DNA of 33,922 bases from Chara braunii (taxonomy: Eukaryota; Streptophyta; Charophyceae; Charales; Characeae), in NCBI GenBank assembly GCA_003427395.1, contig BFEA01000168.1, positions 1,871,937 to 1,905,858 on the forward strand. The letters are read 5' to 3'. A program made the position numbers and the translations under genes. Below, piece by piece: positions 12,240 to 21,491 of the stretch. Below the pieces are notes generated by a model. That model was given only the letters and a program-made list of their open reading frames with translations. It did not search any database and was not told the DNA's origin. How positions within the stretch are numbered: position 1 is the first letter of the stretch; every line of letters starts with the position of its first letter.

Positions 12240-12585
12240 ATGATCTCCGGCAGGGAGAGCGAATGATCGCACGCGGGAAGAGCTGATGATCGCGCGCAGG
12301 GAGAGCAAATGATCACGCTCGGGAAGAGCTGATGATCGCGCACGGGGAGAGCGAATGATCGGGCGCAAAGAGAGCAGATGATCGTGCACAGGGAGAGTGG
12401 ATGATCGCATGTGGGGAGAGCGAATGATCGCGCGCGGGAGGAGCTGATGATCGCGCATGGGAAGGGCCAATGATCACGCGTGGGGAGAGCGAATAATCGC
12501 ACGCAGGGAGAGCGGATGATCGCGCGAGGGGAGAGGGAATTATCGCGCTCAGGAAGAGATGATGATCTCGCTCGTGAGGGAGGAG

Positions 12586-12587
<2 letters not shown>
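12240..12587 (+). repeat. 23-bp minisatellite (ATGATCGCGCGC...GAGAGCG)
   Basis: About fifteen tandem units of 23 bp share an ATGATCGCGC core followed by a purine-rich half (GGGAGAGCGA or GGGAAGAGCTG, partly alternating). The array runs directly into the (GA)n tract. Matching arrays lie at about 2859-3150 and 20979-21313. The GA-rich half of the unit is a plausible source of the neighbouring dinucleotide run. Confidence 0.85.
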
Positions 12588-12670
<83 letters not shown>

Positions 12671-12671
12671 N

Positions 12672-12758
<87 letters not shown>
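12588..12758 (+). repeat. (GA)n microsatellite, about 170 bp, with one N
   Basis: A nearly pure GA run is interrupted by a single N at 12671, probably a join across reads that could not span the repeat; the true length is unknown. The same position in the 3' LTR is a 115-base N gap followed by 54 bp of GA. Long 'SLSLSL' or 'REREREREE' frames across it are artefacts of the dinucleotide. Confidence 0.95.
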
Positions 12759-12762
<4 letters not shown>

Positions 12763-14671
12763 GAGCGAAAAGAGAGAGAAGGAGAGCTCCCAGGCACTGG
12801 ATAAGCGGGTGTGAGATCAGAAAAAAGTAGCGTGCCCAAAGGGGGGAGTGATCGCATTTGAGAAAGTCAGACCGTCGAAAGTGAAAGAGAGGGTTATTGT
12901 GCGCCAGGACGGAAAGTTGCGCACGTAAAAGCCCAAAGCTTTGCGATGGTCTCGACGGATGTTGACGCATCGTGGTTTTCGCCCAGTGCTCTGGATGTCG
13001 AAGTAAAGAGATTCGGTCGAGCGGGCGAGCAGTAGCCTGGTCATCTAATTAGCAGCGCGCACGGGCGGACTGACGAGATACCCGCTGTCCCTATCTACCA
13101 TTCTGCGAAATCACCGCCAAAGAGACTGGCTTGGAAGAATTGACGGGGCAATGCCATGTCATCTAATTAGTGACGCGCATGAATGAAATGCCTCGTCATC
13201 TAATTTGTGACGCGCGTGAATGAGTGGCACTCTTTAATGGATGAACTAGACTCCTGTTGTCCCTATCTACCACCTTCCAAAACTACAACAAGGGAAACAG
13301 GTTTGGAAGAAACAGCGAGGCCAATGCCTCGTCATCTTATTAGTAACGTGCGTAAATGGATTAGTGGGATTCCCATTATTCCTATCTACCACACTGCGAG
13401 GCTACAGCAAGGGAAACGGACTCGGTAGAATCGGGGGAAAAGAAGTTCCTTTTGAGCTTGTCGCGAGATCGACTTTGTGAAATTACTGACTCAACAAATG
13501 TTGACGCAATATGATTTTTGCCCAGTGCCCTGAACGTCAAAGTGAAGAGATTCGACCAAAGCGCAGGTAAACGAGAGAGTGACTATGACTCTCTTAAGCT
13601 AGCCAAATGCTACATTATCTTATCAGTGACACCCGTGCTCAGGATGGTATGCACGTTGGGAAGATGATCCGGTATGGGGGAGGGAAGAGATGACAATTGA
13701 GCTTTCTTTGTCGAGTTATTTATGAGTCGAGAAGGGAGTAAGAAATGTCAGGACGGTGGTGGAAGGAGCCTCATGGAAGCGGGATTTTTCGAAAATTGCC
13801 ATGGGTATTTCATGAAGTCCCAGGGATCCCCCCGTACGCTTGAGGCCTGCTATGTGAAGGAAGTTTTTGTTGTTGGGAAACCTCACTTCCAGGGGAAGGA
13901 GTCGGGGGCTTATTGTCTACACTTTTAGCACCACTGTTGCCCTAGTGGTCTCATTATTTTCGCCTATTCACTTATTTTACAATTTTTACTTCAATAATAC
14001 ACAACATTTGGTATCCTTGTGACGACCCAGCAAAAATTCAACAGTAGACGCTTGGCCTATAGCGGCAACAGCTAAGCGCCGGAACTGCAAATTCTGAAAC
14101 GCAGGGGGAAAACTCTGCAAACTCCGGTCTACAAAGTGCAGTCCAACCCTGGACCTGAGATCAGACACAGGAGTGGACTCAAGATCCTTTTCAAAGAACA
14201 GACGCGACAACGAGAATGACGGGCAACAGCGGACTTAAGATTCAGTATGTAGCCTACTGAAGATTCTGGTATGATCCTGTGGAAAACTGCAATTTTCAAG
14301 ATTTGAGTTCGCAGCGAGCAGTGGGCTCAAAGTTTAGTCTGAAGCGCTCTGTAGACTCAGCAGTGATCTGCAGACGGAGGCCATACTCAACACTAAATTA
14401 TTCGAACTGGACCATGCCTAGGACTGTTTTCATGTAGACTGAAACCTCAAATCTTTCATGTTTACCACATCATTATAGATTGGTAGGTTCTTGTTCACAA
14501 TCATCATTTGTGATATTACTGTTATTGTATGTTTGAGCATATGTGACTGGATTCAGACGTAGTTACTTGCCGGTTGCAAGAGCCACGGAACATCTCTCAC
14601 GTGGGCGACAGACACGGGGCGAATACAGGGCCGTTCCGGTGTGCCATCAAAGCCCTTCTCCAGGTCGACAG

Positions 14672-14689
14672 TGGTGCCGTTGCCGGGAA
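14672..14689 (+). other. Primer-binding site, tRNA-Asp type
   Basis: TGGTGCCGTTGCCGGGAA lies one base after the CGACA end of the 5' LTR. It differs at two positions from TGGCGCCGTTGCCGGGGA, the common plant primer site complementary to the 3' end of tRNA-Asp. This fixes the element's plus orientation and its 5' LTR boundary. Confidence 0.85.
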
Positions 14690-15832
14690 AGGCTGCCTCT
14701 CGGGACTTCGGCCCGCCTGTAACCGCAGAGGCGATGTAGGCGTTGATGATCGAGGCGTTCGACTCCCTTACTGGCATCGGTATTGTTTCTCTTGAAAATG
14801 CCAGGGTGCGTTGAGTCGAGAGTGCGGCAGCGACTGGCAGTCCAACCCATCTCGACACCAGTGAGACTTTGTGATTATTGCATTGCAACATTTCTATTTA
14901 TGATTGGTTTCCCTTTTACAGAGTCTTGTGATTGAGCGTGATCCTCTTCTGATTTCCCTACCCTTTGTCAAACACACCTGATTCAGATCTTTTTGAGTGA
15001 GAATTGTGAGCAGGGGATGTATCGGAGGGATTGAAGGGGAGGGGACAAACGCCCCGAATCACAAGGAGTTGGGGGGTGAATAGCTAGGCTAGCTGATCCG
15101 ATTGCCAGCGCGAGGTCTGATTAAGACACTACAAAGTGTCGGGGGAAAGTGTCTCGGGTAAATCCATGTCTGACGTGGGCCGAGTAGAGACAAGGTGCCT
15201 GATAAGATTGCACGAGGGAGATACCGCCGTTCGATGAGCGTGTGACTTTGGTACGACCCTATGACGCACGAGATGGCCGGCTCGCGTCAAGGGATTGCTC
15301 TCAGGATCGGTAGGCCAGCGATGCACCGACATGGGACCAGCCTCTCTTTCGACATGAGGGTAGGAGAAGATACTCCAGAGAGCGGTTCTCTTCTAGGCCT
15401 ATTCACGTCGTCTGGGGTGCAGGTGGATCCAGTGGAGGCCTCTCGTGGGGATCTATGAGCTCATCAGTCGGGCTGGGCTACACAGCGTCTGAGAGAAGTG
15501 AACTTTCATCCTTTTCTTGATTAGTTGGATCGATGGAGGGTTGGAAACGAAACATTGGGAAGTTATGGGGATAACTTATCTTTCGAAAATGAGGCGTTAG
15601 CCCAATATTCATGAGAGAAAGATGGGGATGGAGAGTTCTGACGAAGGACAAAAGGATGATGACAGAAGTAGGAGAAAGGTGGAGTGGTGAGTATGAAAGC
15701 AGACCACCTCATATGAAGGCGGTGACCGGTGTAGGAATCCCTGAAGGAGAGACTTGGCGAGAAGGACGATATGAGTCGCCATGCAGACGAAGTCCATATG
15801 CTATGGCATACAGGCAGTTATGCAGTCCTTTG
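14690..15832 (+). other. Untranslated leader of the giant-LTR element
   Basis: This is the stretch between the primer site and the inserted element at 15833. Open frames are short and unremarkable, and no motif was recognised. It would hold the packaging and leader signals of the retroelement RNA, but none can be identified by eye. Confidence 0.45.
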
Positions 15833-16337
15833 CGTATGTATCACCCGCGGTCGTGACCACGGGCCATTTTATCGCCCGCGGTGGCCGACTGCCTGTGGCC
15901 TAGCGCAGTCGGAAAACCCCGATATTTTTAACTCCTAGGATAATAGGACAAAAATAAAAATAAAAAATGGGGTTGTAGGTTTTTGTGCGCTCTACAACCG
16001 TATAGTTTTAGTTTTATTTTTTTTACTTCTTGTTTTATTTCAAAAAAAATAAAAAACAGAAATCCCTCAAGCAAAAGTTCTTCACTTTATTCTTTTAGTA
16101 AGAAATATAGAGGATTTTGTTTGTTTTTTTGTATCAAATTTGGTAAGGAATGTTGATATGACCCCAAGGCAAAAGTTGTCCAGTTTATTTTTTGGCATAA
16201 CATATATGTTTTTCAGATTTTTATGAATTGTTTTTTTTTTTTTTCATGACCGCGGATCGTGTTCATGAAAGCGGCCTCGCGGCCGAGGCTGTGGTCCGCG
16301 GTCCTGCCCGCAGCGACCGCGACCGCAAGAGATTCAT
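15833..16337. mobile_element. Candidate 505-bp MITE-like insertion
   Basis: AGTCCTTTG occurs at 15824-15832 and again at 16338-16346, consistent with a 9-bp target duplication. The interval has imperfect terminal inverted repeats: ATGTATCACCCGCGGTCG (15836-15853) against the reverse complement of 16320-16337, 14 of 18 matching. The ends are GC-rich and full of CCGCGG-type motifs, and the middle is AT-rich. No transposase is present. A 9-bp duplication suggests a Mutator-like origin, but the 5' end carries three extra bases (CGT), so the exact boundary is uncertain. Confidence 0.45.
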
Positions 16338-16407
16338 AGTCCTTTGTCTTACCAACCACCGTACTTACAACCAACCTCTATGTTTCACTTGACATCGAGT
16401 AACATAA

Positions 16408-16896
16408 TTCTTGAATGAGAGTGAGGTTTACGCCTTAAGGGCAGAATTGTCTAAGCGGGAAGCAATAATTGGATGCATTAATCACACGGACTTCAAACTA
16501 GACAAAGTTGTGCGTGCTGCTATACCTGAGGATTGGAGGTGGGAAACTTTCAAAGAGTGACTGTCTTGGGATTTTGCTTGCGATGATGTCGTGTGCACAG
16601 TCGATGACTTAAAGGAGATGAGGAAAGAGGAAGGAAAGACGTTAATGGTGTTTGCAAGGCGTTTTGAGACGGCGTCCGGACCATTGATAAAAAATGGGTT
16701 TCTTGGCGAGTTAGAACAATGTGCTATATTCGTGGGGGCCCTACCTATCATGAAAAGAGAAATTGTCATGGAGAACATGCCCACTAAAAGACTGTTGTTC
16801 GCTCAGACGAAGGCGTTGACTTTGCAGACTGAAGAACGAAATGCCAAATCTTATTTACTTGAGGTATTAGAGAAACTAGGGAAAGGAAGTATCTAG
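16408..16896 (+). pseudogene. Retrotransposon gag remnant, one in-frame stop
   Basis: The frame runs from 16408 to the TAG at 16894, broken once by TGA at 16558. The part before the stop includes VVRAAIPEDWRWETFKE. The part after it includes CTVDDLKEMRKEEGKTLMVF and LGELEQCAIFVGALP. The arrangement (a basic helix, then ...R.EEGKTLMVFARRFE.., then a hydrophobic ..F.GALP) resembles the capsid-like region of plant Ty3-type gag (Retrotrans_gag family). No zinc-knuckle CCHC box was found downstream. No convincing ATG precedes the frame, so the N-terminus is missing or lies in another frame. The assignment is from pattern only. Confidence 0.6.
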
Positions 16897-17143
16897 AAGT
16901 CGTTTAGAAAATTAATTTGGTGATGAGGGAAGAGAGTTTCGGTCGCCTAAGAAAAGTAAAACAATAAAAGATAGTGGAGAGTGGAAAAGAGAAAACTGTG
17001 GGGACTGGGAGAAGGATGACGCTAAGGGATCTTAAGACAGACGTTGGAAATGTAGAGAAGAGGAGGAAAAATGAAAGAGATCGAATAGGAAAGAATGAAA
17101 AGCGCTCGAAGAGATTAAGGCCTTAAAGGTTGGACTAGAAAGG

Positions 17144-17520
17144 ATGAAGAGAACGGAGCATGATCCACCTCGAGAAAGCGCGGGATCGTTGAAGATTTCT
17201 TCGCAACGAGAGTTTCAGCGTGAAAGAGAAAAAATTTATGAGACAACCGTTGAGCTCACTCAGAGGAGAAGGATGAAATGGACAAATGATGGAAGAAATA
17301 TATCCTGCCAACCTTCAACGGAGACGAACATTGACATTAAAGTAGGAGCAACACAAGAGGCAGAACAGGGGGAGATTTGAGTGTCGAATATCCGGTTTGA
17401 GGAGGACCTTGATACAAATGGTAATTTGACGATTGGGTTTTCAAGCATTCGATTCGAGAATAATGAGGAAGATTCTTATGCAACTTTAGTGTGCGCTAAG
17501 AGATTATTAAGGAGACATTG
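17144..17520 (+). pseudogene. Charged ORF fragment downstream of gag, in-frame stop
   Basis: From the ATG at 17144 the frame reads through very charged, low-complexity sequence to a TGA at 17378. It then continues in frame as NIRFEEDLDTNGNLTIGF to about 17520, where the following ORF takes over in another frame. It appears to be the middle of a once longer gag-side ORF broken by a stop and a frameshift. No domain is recognised. Confidence 0.4.
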
Positions 17521-17538
17521 GTAGATCGAACCACGACA

Positions 17539-18195
17539 ATGAAGATGATAGCGATAGATGAAGAACGTGAAAACTTGAAAAATAATGAGGATACCCAAGA
17601 CGAGTTGATAGAGGATCAAGATGAGAAATATCACTTCGGCGAAGTTGTAGGCGCTAAAATTTCACAAACATTTGAAGTAATGTATGAGCTTGACGACAGC
17701 TATGAGCTTGCTCAACTGTTTGAGACCGTCGAGCCTGGCGACAACTATGAGCTTGCTCAACTATTTGAGACCGTCGAGTCGGACGTCACCTATGGCCTTG
17801 CCCAACTGTTTGAGACCATCGATACATCCGAAAACAATCTTGGGAATAATCTTAAGACAATGACGAACCAAGATCTGGTAACTACGAAAGATATTGGAGG
17901 CTTCGTAACGGATCAATGCACGACGATGATTATGGAAGGGGAACTAGATAGGAATCTCTTGGAAGGTCGAGAATGTGGGAATCGACTTCCATCTGACCAA
18001 GAAGACAAAGGAAAGGACGTAGTGGAAGTGAAGTTTATCGAGGATGCAGATAACCCCAAAAACACGTCGATCAGATTTAAAAAATTGTCAGAGCTTGAGA
18101 AGGGATCCGTTGTTGATGTGGGGAGATCCGAGGGCAAAGATTCGATCAGGAATGAAAATTGGGTCGCGGGATTGCAACTTGTGATTGAGGCATGA
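17539..18195 (+). CDS. Unknown 218-residue protein with three 15-residue repeats
   Basis: This is the only long intact frame in the element's interior. It is open from 17500, and the first ATG is at 17539. Residues about 55-99 are three tandem 15-residue units whose core is YELAQLFETVE (17701-17745, 17746-17790, 17791-17835). The DNA units differ mainly in their last third. The protein is acidic, without cysteine clusters, membrane segments or a catalytic motif that I can see. It lies where pol would be expected, before the polypurine tract. It could be a gag C-terminal remnant or an accessory protein of the family. Expression is unproven. Confidence 0.45.
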   Translation: MKMIAIDEERENLKNNEDTQDELIEDQDEKYHFGEVVGAKISQTFEVMYELDDSYELAQLFETVEPGDNYELAQLFETVESDVTYGLAQLFETIDTSENNLGNNLKTMTNQDLVTTKDIGGFVTDQCTTMIMEGELDRNLLEGRECGNRLPSDQEDKGKDVVEVKFIEDADNPKNTSIRFKKLSELEKGSVVDVGRSEGKDSIRNENWVAGLQLVIEA

Positions 18196-18875
18196 AACGG
18201 GAGTATAGACTTGCCTCTCTTTTTTCTCTTGCTGCTCATCCTTGTGTCCGCATATGCTCGTACTTACCACTGTTGCTGCTACTGCTACAACTTTAACCTT
18301 GACCTTCTATTTTTCATAACGACATATCTCGTTACGTTTTACCTCAATGATCATACAAGGAGTGAACGATGCTTTTTCGTAGAGATAGAGGTCTATCCGA
18401 ACCCGTCGTTGGACGAAGTTTGTGCAAAACTTTTCCTTCCTCGCCTCGTCGATTGAACGAAGGAGAGGGGGGAGAAGAACAAGGGCGCTCGAGAACGGGG
18501 AAGATAAACCTCGGCAGCTAAAAAGCCTTATATCGAAAGGAGGACACATTTCAGTATTTATTAAACCAGTTAAATCAACTAAGCGTAAAAGCGAAAGTAG
18601 ATTCTACTTCCAGAAATGGTGAGACAAGTTCGAAGTCTACTGAAGCTTGGCAACACTAGGGTGGTTGAGAGAGCGAGTGAGGAACAAAAACCCAGAAGCA
18701 AAAAGAAACGATGGTTGGAATAGAGGTAGGAAAAGCAAAAAGAAGAAACAAAATTATAAGAGGAATGCATTTCTTGGGGTTGACCAGGTAGGGATTAGGT
18801 GTTGGTCGATTAATTTATTCCTCCTCGATAATCCGACGATCTCAAATTCGGTTGCTCGCCAGGGATGTCGAGAAT
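18196..18875 (+). other. 3' untranslated interior of the giant-LTR element
   Basis: Nearly 700 bp lie between the last ORF and the polypurine tract. A pyrimidine-rich block (about 18210-18310) is followed by purine-rich sequence. No RT, RNase H or integrase motif was seen in any frame. Confidence 0.5.
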
Positions 18876-18891
18876 GGGGGGGGGTGATTAC
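18876..18891 (+). other. Polypurine tract before the 3' LTR
   Basis: Nine consecutive G residues (18876-18884), preceded by GAGAAT, lie seven bases (TGATTAC) upstream of the TGTCG start of the 3' LTR. This fits a plus-strand primer for reverse transcription, though most elements have the tract closer to the LTR. Confidence 0.6.
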
Positions 18892-21428
18892 TGTCGGGCG
18901 GCTCCAACCTTACGCCGCCCTTTACTTCCTTTAAAAGGTTTACAGTTGAGAGCTGAATTTCACACAACGGCCTGTTCCGACTGTTTTTGCCCTGCGATCC
19001 GAGGTCACGAAAGGCAATTGGCAAAAGACGCGTGGGCGACATGGGAAAACCTGACTCGGACGAGACTGAGGCAAAACGCGGACCAATGGAGGTGATTTTT
19101 TCGAGGGTTGATGATTGCTGGACAAATTATTAATTAAAAAAAAAACAGAGAATTTGAATACAGAATGGCGGTGTGTCGGTTGGGTGGCCGAACTTGAGGC
19201 AGCCATTGGATTATAGTTACCGGATGACGGTGATTCAGGACTTGCGTTGGACATTCCGTCGGGACGAGACAAGTTACCAAGCGCTACTGCAAGAACATGA
19301 TTTTTGAGAAAGGCACCGACGGCGGGGACACGTGAAAAACACGTGAACAAGGAAAATACATTAAATTGGGTGGTGCTTTCGAATTGGCGCAGGAACATCT
19401 TTAATGGTCGGGGCCGAGAACTGGCCCATGAACGGTGAAGGAGTGATACCGCGAGTGCCGCGACGCCGGATTGTTCGTTTTCCGTGCAGGGTCGAGAGCC
19501 TACGGTGAGTTGATTGTTGGGCGTCAGGTCGTTTGATGGACCGTTGGGGGGTTTTGAACCGGGACACTAAATTCAGTCCGGGGGGGGGGTGAAGGTCCGG
19601 CACCAAAAGGCTGCAGTTTTCGCTCGCGGCTACTCGGGAGTGGAGCAGGTCAGACATTTGGTTTGGGCAGAGGCTTGGTACTAGGGTGCTGCAAATCCCT
19701 GGTACCTGACAAAAGGCCCACTTGGCACTCCTTATGTCCTTTCGGGGCCCAAACAGGCCCGAAACTAGGTTGGGGGGGCAGGCCTGGTACCGGGGCGCTG
19801 CAATTCTCTCGGCAGTGCGCCATTCTCGGGTACCGGTGGGCTGGAGACTGCTGTTGTTGGGCCCAGCAAATACTTAAGCTGAGCTGGGCCTGTTCTTGTG
19901 GGGGTTCTCACTCGCGCACGAGACAGGCGCACGGTGGGAATAGGCACACCTGTTAGCCCGCAGAGGGCTAGCTCACGAAGGTCATGTGCACAAACAGGGA
20001 CTTGGCACACAAACCAAGACGCTCAGGGTGAAACAAGAGAGAAGGGGAGAGGATAGCAGCGGGGGGAAGGAGACAACTATCGGGGCGCGGCTGAGGCGCT
20101 GCTCGCAAGTGCCACGTAGGTGAGCGCTAACCAAGCACGAGGGGGCTTTGAGCTGGCCATGGGACGAACTGTTCATAGGCGTGTGCTGGTTTCCGCCAAG
20201 GGCACCTGGACCAGGAACCGGGGGGGATTTATGTATGGGAGCTCAAGCTCCAATGAGGGGACGCGCACAAGATGGGCGCACGGAGCTGGCACTCGGATAC
20301 CGGCTCACTAGAGCACTGAAGACTTGGTTGGATCACGTACGGGGGACTCAAACATGCGGGCTGGCTCACTAGAGCACTGAAGACTTGGCTGGATCACGTA
20401 CGGGGAACTCAGACATGCGGGCTGGCTCACAACAGAGCAGGTTGGAGCTCGCGAGGGAGCGGGCGACTCCAGATTCGTTGAACCATCAACGTGCAGGAAT
20501 AGAACCAGGGAGCTAGCACATGGAACGGGTGCACGGGCTGACACACGAAGTGCGCTGGCTCCGAGATGCGCAGGGGATGAGAGACAAAGGGAGAGTCGGG
20601 CTGCTGCGGATGGGGGCGATCCGACATAGCATCGTCGTGGTCCCAACGGATGTTGACTCGAGCTGATTTCTGGGGCTTCGGGTGACAAAGTGAAGAGATT
20701 CTATCGAGCGTGGGTAAACGACGGAGGTGATGCCTCGTCATCTAATTAGTGACGTGCGTGATTGGATTAACGAGATTCCAACTATCCCTATCTACCCACT
20801 TGCGAAGTCACAGCCAAGGGAACAGGCTTTGAAGAATCGGTGGGAAAGAAGATGCGAAGGGAAGCTAGACAACGTGGGGAGGAGAGATCTGTTGCGCGAA
20901 CGCAATGAGTTGCATGTAAGAACGAACCAAGCCGCGCGATGAGAGCTACCACGGGGGGGAAATGGTCATGTGCGGGGAGATCAGATGATCGCGTGTGGGG
21001 AGAGTGAATTATCGTTTGCGGGAAGAGTTGGTCATCGTGCACGGGGAGAGCGAATGATCGCGCGCGGGAAGAGCTGATGATCGCGCACGGGGAGAGCGAA
21101 TGATCGGGCGCAGGGAGAGCGGATGATCGCGCGCAGGGAGAGCGGATGATCGCGCGTGGGAAGAGCGAATGATCGCGCGCGGGAGGATTTGATGATTGCG
21201 CACGGGAAGAGTCGATGATCGCGCGCGGGGAGAGTGAATGATCGCGCACAGGGAGAGCGGCTGATCACGCCCGGGGAGAGGGAATGATCGCGCGCATGAA
21301 GAGTTGATGATCTNNNNNNNNNNNNNNNNNNNNNNNNNNNNNNNNNNNNNNNNNNNNNNNNNNNNNNNNNNNNNNNNNNNNNNNNNNNNNNNNNNNNNNN
21401 NNNNNNNNNNNNNNNNNNNNNNNNNNNN

Positions 21429-21491
<63 letters not shown>

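Larger units (their letters stand above)
11897..13640 (+). repeat. Internal repeated modules of the 5' LTR
   Basis: A module resembling GTTGACGCA...TTTTGCCCAGTGC...AGTGAAGAGATTCG occurs near 11901, 12962 and 13501. A second module around CATCTAATTAGTGACG, often followed by GAGATTCC and CTATCTACC, occurs near 11990, 13040, 13157, 13194 and 13330. The two modules alternate, so the LTR interior grew by duplication of a block of about 200 bp. The same modules are found in the 3' LTR. Confidence 0.7.
10104..14670 (+). repeat. 5' LTR (4567 bp)
   Basis: It begins TGTCGAGCGGCC and ends CCAGGTCGACA, with 5-bp terminal inverted repeats. It aligns from end to end with 18892-23429. Some blocks differ at roughly one base in ten (10119-10450), while others are almost identical (about 11101-11290). 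Indels of about 30-40 bp separate the two: extra bases near 10531-10568 here, and extra bases near 22500 and 23200 in the 3' LTR. The LTR is internally repetitive, with three leader modules, several CATCTAATTAGTGACG modules, a 23-bp minisatellite and a long (GA)n run. Open frames inside it, including serine/leucine-rich ones, are by-products of these repeats. Confidence 0.88.

Noticed and set aside
12047-12970. 307-codon minus frame with a long serine/leucine run
   Set aside because: It lies wholly inside the 5' LTR and is open because of the GA microsatellite and 23-bp minisatellite.
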